The notes beneath the pieces were generated by a model, which ran no database searches, was not told where the DNA came from, and saw nothing but the letters and a program-made list of their open reading frames with translations. A stretch of DNA of 64,000 nucleotides. Source: Methylobacterium sp. Leaf465 (GTDB lineage Bacteria > Pseudomonadota > Alphaproteobacteria > Rhizobiales > Beijerinckiaceae). The stretch lies in contig NZ_LMRA01000048.1 of the NCBI RefSeq assembly GCF_001424705.1, positions 124,001-188,000 of the forward strand, given 5' to 3'. Positions 59,885 to 64,000 of this stretch are shown in pieces (the first letter of the stretch is position 1; every line of letters starts with the position of its first letter). The translations under genes and the position numbers were made by a program.

Positions 59885-60679
59885 GTGACCGAAGAGGCGC
59901 GTCCCTCCAGCCGGGCGCGGCGCGCGCCCCGTCCGAAGCCCGACCTCGCGGTGCTCGAGGCGCGGGTCGGCCACGTCTTCGCCGACCCGAAGCTGCTGGT
60001 CCAGGCCCTCACCCACGTGAGCAAGGCCGGCGGGAACGGCCGGCTCGGCAGCTACCAGCGCCTGGAATTCCTGGGCGATCGCGTCCTCGGCCTCGCCATC
60101 GGCGACCTCCTCTACGAGGCGTTTCCGCAGGCCGACGAGGGCGAGCTGTCGCGGCGTCTCGCCGGGCTCGTCCGGCGCGAGACCTGCGCCGCAGTTGCGA
60201 CCACCTGGGACGTCGGCCCGCATCTCGCCCTCGGCCCCGGCGAGGTTCAGAGCGGCGGACGGCGCAACCAGACCATCCTGGCGGACGTGTGCGAGTCGAT
60301 CCTCGGGGCGGTGTTCCTCGATGCCGGCTACGAGGTCGCCAAGGGCATCGTCAACGCGGCCTTCACCCCCGACACCGACACGGCGGCCCCCCGCGGCCGC
60401 GACGCAAAATCGGCCCTGCAGGAATGGGCCATGGCCCGGGCCCTGCCGATCCCGTTCTACGAAGTGGTCGAACGCTCGGGCCCCGACCACGCGCCGGTGT
60501 TCCAGATCGCCGTCCGCGTCGAGGGACTGGAGGCCGGCATCGGCATCGGCCCCTCGAAGCGCCTCGCCGAGCAGGAGGCCGCCCGCCTCGTGCTGGAGCG
60601 CGAGATCACCGGCCCCGTTCCCTCCCGAACCCAGGAGACGTCGGCGGACGTCGCTGAAGGACATGCCCCCGATGCCTGA
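59885..60679 (+). CDS. rnc: Ribonuclease III
   Basis: A 264-residue endoribonuclease. The signature YQRLEFLGDRVLGLAIGD holds the catalytic acidic residues. ESILGAVFLDAGYEVAK follows, and the double-stranded RNA-binding domain (about residues 175-240) ends KRLAEQEAARLVLE. It starts with GTG, 13 bp after lepB. It has an extra roughly 20-residue tail overlapping era. Confidence 0.96.
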   Translation: MTEEARPSSRARRAPRPKPDLAVLEARVGHVFADPKLLVQALTHVSKAGGNGRLGSYQRLEFLGDRVLGLAIGDLLYEAFPQADEGELSRRLAGLVRRETCAAVATTWDVGPHLALGPGEVQSGGRRNQTILADVCESILGAVFLDAGYEVAKGIVNAAFTPDTDTAAPRGRDAKSALQEWAMARALPIPFYEVVERSGPDHAPVFQIAVRVEGLEAGIGIGPSKRLAEQEAARLVLEREITGPVPSRTQETSADVAEGHAPDA

Positions 60680-61661
60680 CGCCGATGTGCCCGACGACGA
60701 TTTCGACGGCGACGACGACTTCGCCCCGCCGCCGCTGCAGCCGCTTCCCGCGGTGACGATGCCGGAGAACACCACCGCGGGGTTCGTCGCGTTGATCGGC
60801 ATCCCCAATGCCGGCAAGTCGACGCTGCTGAACAGCCTCGTGGGCACCAAGGTTTCGATCGTCTCCCGCAAGGTGCAGACCACCCGCGCCCTGGTGCGCG
60901 GCATCGTCATGCACGACACCGCGCAGATCATCCTCGTCGACACGCCGGGGATCTTCGCCCCCAAGCGCCGCCTCGACCGCGCGATGGTGCATTCGGCCTG
61001 GAGCGGCGCCTCGGATGCCGATGCGGTCTGCCTGCTGATCGACGCCCGCAAGGGCGTGAGCGAGGAGGTCGACGCGATCCTGGCCAAGCTGCCGGACGTG
61101 AAGCGCCCCAAGGTGCTGATCTTGAACAAGATCGACCTGATCCCGCGCGACCGCCTGCTGGCCCTCGCGGCCTCCCTGAACGAGCGGATTCCGTTCCTGC
61201 ACACCTTCATGGTCTCGGCCCTGAACGGCGACGGCATCGAAACGCTGAAGACGACGTTGGCCGGCATGATGCCGAAGAGCCCTTGGCTCTACCCGGAGGA
61301 CCAGGTCTCGGACGCGCCGATCCGGATGCTCGCCGCCGAGATCACCCGCGAGAAGCTCTACGACCGCCTGCACGAGGAACTGCCCTACCGCTCCACCGTC
61401 GAGACGGACCAGTGGCAGGTGCGTCCCGATGGATCGGTCCGCATCGAGCAGACCATCTTCGTGGAGCGCGAGAGCCAGCGCTCCATCGTGCTCGGCAAGG
61501 GCGGCCAGACCATCAAGGCCATCGGCCAGGCGGCCCGCCACGAGATCGCGGAAGCGGCCGAGCAGACGGTGCACCTCTTCCTGCACGTGAAGGTGCGCGA
61601 GAACTGGGCGGACGATCCGGCGCGCTATCGGGAGATGGGTCTGGAGTTCCCGCGCGGCTGA
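60672..61661 (+). CDS. era: GTPase Era with acidic N-terminal extension
   Basis: A GTPase of about 329 residues required for 16S rRNA/30S maturation. G1 is GIPNAGKST, G3 DTPG, G4 NKID, followed by a KH domain ending GKGGQTIKAIGQAARHEI. About 35 residues rich in Asp and Pro precede the G domain (DADVPDDDFDGDDDF). The ATG at 60672 is at proper distance from AAGGA. The ATG at 60663 lies too close to it. It overlaps the rnc end. Confidence 0.95.
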   Translation: MPDADVPDDDFDGDDDFAPPPLQPLPAVTMPENTTAGFVALIGIPNAGKSTLLNSLVGTKVSIVSRKVQTTRALVRGIVMHDTAQIILVDTPGIFAPKRRLDRAMVHSAWSGASDADAVCLLIDARKGVSEEVDAILAKLPDVKRPKVLILNKIDLIPRDRLLALAASLNERIPFLHTFMVSALNGDGIETLKTTLAGMMPKSPWLYPEDQVSDAPIRMLAAEITREKLYDRLHEELPYRSTVETDQWQVRPDGSVRIEQTIFVERESQRSIVLGKGGQTIKAIGQAARHEIAEAAEQTVHLFLHVKVRENWADDPARYREMGLEFPRG

Positions 61662-61788
61662 GCATGAGCTATGAGAACGGGAGATCGACGCCGCGGCGAT
61701 TCTTGTCGCGCGCTGGCCGAGCCTCCCGATTTCCTGTCACGCCCTGAGCCGTCGAGGCGCGCGCGCCGTCGCGCCGGATCCCGTCACG

Positions 61789-62709
61789 ATGTCCACCATG
61801 CCTGTCTCGGAAGCCGTCTACGGCGCGCCGCCCCTGGAACTGGTGGAGGTGCCCCCGCACGCGGTCCAGGTCTCGCCACTGAGCCCCGGCGCGGCCCGCC
61901 TCGAGGATCTGGAGCCCGGGCGCCTGGAGCGGCTCGACATCCTGGCGCCGGCCGGGACGATCGAGCGGCGCTACGTGCTGGCACTCGGCCTCAAGGCCCT
62001 GCAGCCCGGCGGGCGTCTGACGGCGCTGGCCCCCAAGGATCGCGGCGGCAGCCGCCTCGCGAAGGAACTCGCCGGGTTCGGCTGCGCGGTTCAGGAGGAG
62101 GCGCGGCGCCACCACCGGATCTGCGTCGGCACGCGCCCGGAAGCGATCAGCGGTCTCGAGGACGCCCTCCACGAGGGCGGTCCGCGCCACATCGACAACC
62201 TCGCCCTCTGCACGCAGGCCGGGATCTTCTCCTACGACCGCCTCGATCCCGGCACGGCCCTGCTCCTCGCCCACCTGCCGCCCCTCGCCGGCGCCGGCGC
62301 CGATTTCGGCTGCGGCCTCGGCATCCTGGCCCGGGCCGTCCTCCATTCGCCGAAGGTGACGGCCCTGACGCTGATCGACCTCGACCGGCGCGCCATCGAG
62401 ATGGCGACGCGCAACGTCGGCGATCCGCGCGCCACCCTGCGCTGGGCCGATATCCGCGCCGGCGGCCTCGGCCTGTCGCGGCTGGACTTCGTGGTGATGA
62501 ACCCCCCCTTCCACGACGGCGGCGCCGAGGACCAGGCCCTCGGCCAGGCCTTCATCGCCCGGGCGGCGGAAGCCCTGCGCCCGGGGGGCAGCCTCTGGCT
62601 CACCGCCAACACCCACCTGCCCTACGAGGCGCCCCTGAAGGCGGCCTTCAAGAGCGTGACGCTGAAGGCCTCGGCCGGCGGCTACAAGATCTACGAGGCG
62701 CGCCGATGA
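61789..62709 (+). CDS. RsmC-like rRNA guanine-N2 methyltransferase
   Basis: A 306-residue SAM-dependent methyltransferase with an N-terminal degenerate half and a C-terminal catalytic half. Motif I is GADFGCGLGILARAVL, the acidic strand LTLIDLDRRAIEMA, and the guanine-methylase motif IV VVMNPPFHDGG. The pattern matches RsmC (m2G1207 of 16S rRNA), but RlmG-type specificity cannot be excluded. Its end overlaps the downstream pseudouridine synthase start by 4 bp. Confidence 0.88.
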   Translation: MSTMPVSEAVYGAPPLELVEVPPHAVQVSPLSPGAARLEDLEPGRLERLDILAPAGTIERRYVLALGLKALQPGGRLTALAPKDRGGSRLAKELAGFGCAVQEEARRHHRICVGTRPEAISGLEDALHEGGPRHIDNLALCTQAGIFSYDRLDPGTALLLAHLPPLAGAGADFGCGLGILARAVLHSPKVTALTLIDLDRRAIEMATRNVGDPRATLRWADIRAGGLGLSRLDFVVMNPPFHDGGAEDQALGQAFIARAAEALRPGGSLWLTANTHLPYEAPLKAAFKSVTLKASAGGYKIYEARR

Positions 62710-63461
62710 CGCGGCCGGCCAAGATCGCGCAGCTGCGCCTCGACCGCCTGCTCGCCAATATGGGCTACGGCTCGCGGCGGGAGATCGCGCTCCTCACCCG
62801 CGCCGGCCTCGTGGTCCTCGACGGCTCGCCCCTGCGCGACGCGGATCAGCGCATCCCGGTGACGCCGGACCTTGCCCAGCGGATGACCGTCGACGGCGCC
62901 GCCCTCGACCCGCCGCCGGGCCTGACCCTGATGCTGCACAAGCCCCTCGGCGTGACCTGCTCGCACAAGGAGGCGGGCCCCCTCGTCTACGGTCTCCTGC
63001 CCGATCGCTGGCGCCGGCGCGACCCCGCCCTCTCCACGGTCGGCCGCCTGGACAAGGAGACCTCCGGCCTCCTGCTCCTCACCGATGACGGCGCCCTCCT
63101 GCATCGGATCATCGCGCCGAAGGCCAACGTGGCCAAGCGCTACCGCGTCGCCCTGGATCGTCCGCTGAAGGGCGACGAGGGCACGGTCCTCGCCTCCGGC
63201 ACGCTGATGCTGGAAGGCGAGGAGAAGCCGCTCCTGCCGGTCGGGTTCGAGGCCAAGGGCGAGACCGGCGCCGTGGTGACCCTGCACGAGGGGCGCTATC
63301 ATCAGGTCCGGCGCATGTTCGCCGCTCTGGGCAACCACGTCACCGCCCTTCACCGCGACCGCGTCGGAGGCCTCGGCCTGCCGGACGACCTCGCGCCAGG
63401 CGAATACCGCGTCCTCGGCCCGGCGGAGATCGCCGCGATCTTCGCGGGCGAGGCGCCCTGA
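62706..63461 (+). CDS. RsuA/RluB family pseudouridine synthase
   Basis: A 251-residue enzyme with an N-terminal S4 domain (LRLDRLLANMGYGSRREIALL) and a catalytic domain whose GRLDKETSGLLLLTDDG block holds the active-site Asp. KRYRVALDRPL and HEGRYHQVRRMFAALGNHV follow. Most like RsuA (16S Psi516). The overlap with the RsmC-like gene suggests coordinated small-subunit rRNA modification. Confidence 0.9.
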   Translation: MTRPAKIAQLRLDRLLANMGYGSRREIALLTRAGLVVLDGSPLRDADQRIPVTPDLAQRMTVDGAALDPPPGLTLMLHKPLGVTCSHKEAGPLVYGLLPDRWRRRDPALSTVGRLDKETSGLLLLTDDGALLHRIIAPKANVAKRYRVALDRPLKGDEGTVLASGTLMLEGEEKPLLPVGFEAKGETGAVVTLHEGRYHQVRRMFAALGNHVTALHRDRVGGLGLPDDLAPGEYRVLGPAEIAAIFAGEAP

Positions 63462-63528
63462 CCGGTCCGGAACCGGACCCGGCGCGACCTGTTGGATCGG
63501 CGAACGCCAACCCGACGGGTGATCCGCA

Positions 63529-63792
63529 ATGAACCGGTTCTCGACGCTCCTCCTCGCCCTCGCCCTCAGCACCGGCCCGGCGAGCCTCGCCCTGGCCGAC
63601 ACGCCGGGCGCCGACTGGATGCCGGCCGATCAGGTCAAGCAGAAGCTGATGGCCGCGGGCTACACCAGCATCACCGAATTCGAGGCCGATGACGGCCACT
63701 GGGAGGGCGAGGGCGTGAAGAACGGCGTCAAGATGCAGTTCCACGCCGACCCGAAGACCGGCGCGATCCTCTCGGAGAAGCCGGACAAGTAA
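63529..63792 (+). CDS. Small secreted PepSY-type protein
   Basis: An 87-residue protein with a signal peptide of about 23 residues (MNRFSTLLLALALSTGPASLALA|DT) and a mature domain WMPADQVKQKLMAAGYTSITEFEADDGHWEGEGVKNG (in parts) typical of PepSY_2 periplasmic proteins. These often bind or inhibit periplasmic proteins or sense cations. Specific role unknown. Confidence 0.87.
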   Translation: MNRFSTLLLALALSTGPASLALADTPGADWMPADQVKQKLMAAGYTSITEFEADDGHWEGEGVKNGVKMQFHADPKTGAILSEKPDK

Positions 63793-64000
63793 GCCGGTCC
63801 CGATCGGTCGATCGGTCGCGAACGCCGCGATCGGCCTTCCGACCCGGCCCGCCGCGTCGCGGACTCATCCCGGCCCGCCCGCGTTGCGGGGTCGACCCGC
63901 CGGCCCGGGTGACGATCCGTTCGAAGCGGATCAGGCTCCGGGCGGCGGCTCGGACAGCCCCCCGCGTCCGCCCCCGCTTGCCAATCCCGACCGACTCGTT
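63793..64000. other. Right-edge non-coding stretch
   Basis: No gene recognised in the last 208 bp. A 6-bp stem GATCCG-N7-CGGATC at 63914-63932 and a near-tandem CGATCGGT near 63810 are the only structures seen. Confidence 0.4.

Noticed and set aside
1..64000. CRISPR arrays, prophage or toxin-antitoxin systems
   Set aside because: No regularly spaced repeats and no phage or toxin-antitoxin families recognised anywhere in the window.

Overview
The window is a high-GC alphaproteobacterial chromosome segment. It most resembles Methylobacterium/Methylorubrum or a close Hyphomicrobiales relative. I infer this from the photosynthesis-gene order, the acsF-type aerobic cyclase, LpxI in place of LpxH, ribosomal protein S2 with an extra C-terminal helix-hairpin-helix domain, and dense gene packing with 4-nt ATGA/GTGA overlaps. 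It looks like an aerobic anoxygenic phototroph. I did no database search, so the genus is an inference.

Region 1 (1-33.5 kb) is a photosynthesis gene cluster. The end of crtC runs in from the left edge and faces a crtI-crtB-small membrane protein unit. A LysE-type exporter and a GNAT acetyltransferase come next. A very long minus-strand array then reads, in transcription order, bchF-bchN-bchB-bchH-bchL-bchM-lhaA-puhA-puhB-puhC-orf100-acsF-puhE, then hemA, then bchI-bchD-bchO. It supplies 5-aminolevulinate synthesis, Mg chelation, methylation, oxygen-dependent ring closure, dark protochlorophyllide reduction, 3-vinyl hydration and reaction-centre H-subunit/LH1 assembly. The cobalamin-binding regulator gene aerR and the repressor gene ppsR sit beside it on the plus strand. 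They are followed by bchG, a PUCC-family transporter, bchP, tspO, a small membrane protein and a three-haem cytochrome c. TGT-N12-ACA PpsR-type boxes are visible before crtI and bchG, and a one-mismatch box lies before bchF. pufBALM, bchCXYZ, crtE, crtF and crtD are not in the window.

Region 2 (33.6-37.5 kb) is map, hrpB and a DUF805 membrane protein.

Region 3 (37.5-57.7 kb) is the classical alphaproteobacterial translation/envelope supercluster on the minus strand: rpsB-tsf-pyrH-frr-uppS-cdsA-dxr ... rseP-bamA-lpxD-fabZ-lpxA-lpxI-lpxB. It is interrupted between dxr and rseP by an EmrAB-type efflux pair with a divergent TetR regulator. Their shared promoter region carries two identical 19-bp perfect palindromes. 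Several strong GC-rich hairpins lie between genes.

Region 4 (57.8-63.8 kb) is on the plus strand: pdxJ-acpS, lepB-rnc-era, an RsmC-like methyltransferase with an RsuA-like pseudouridine synthase, and a small secreted PepSY-type protein.

I saw no tRNA, rRNA, CRISPR array, insertion sequence or phage gene. I did not find an obviously new multi-gene system. The best leads are regulatory (PpsR boxes on apparently leaderless promoters, twin TetR operators, hairpins framing hemA) and a few small uncharacterised proteins embedded in the photosynthesis operons.
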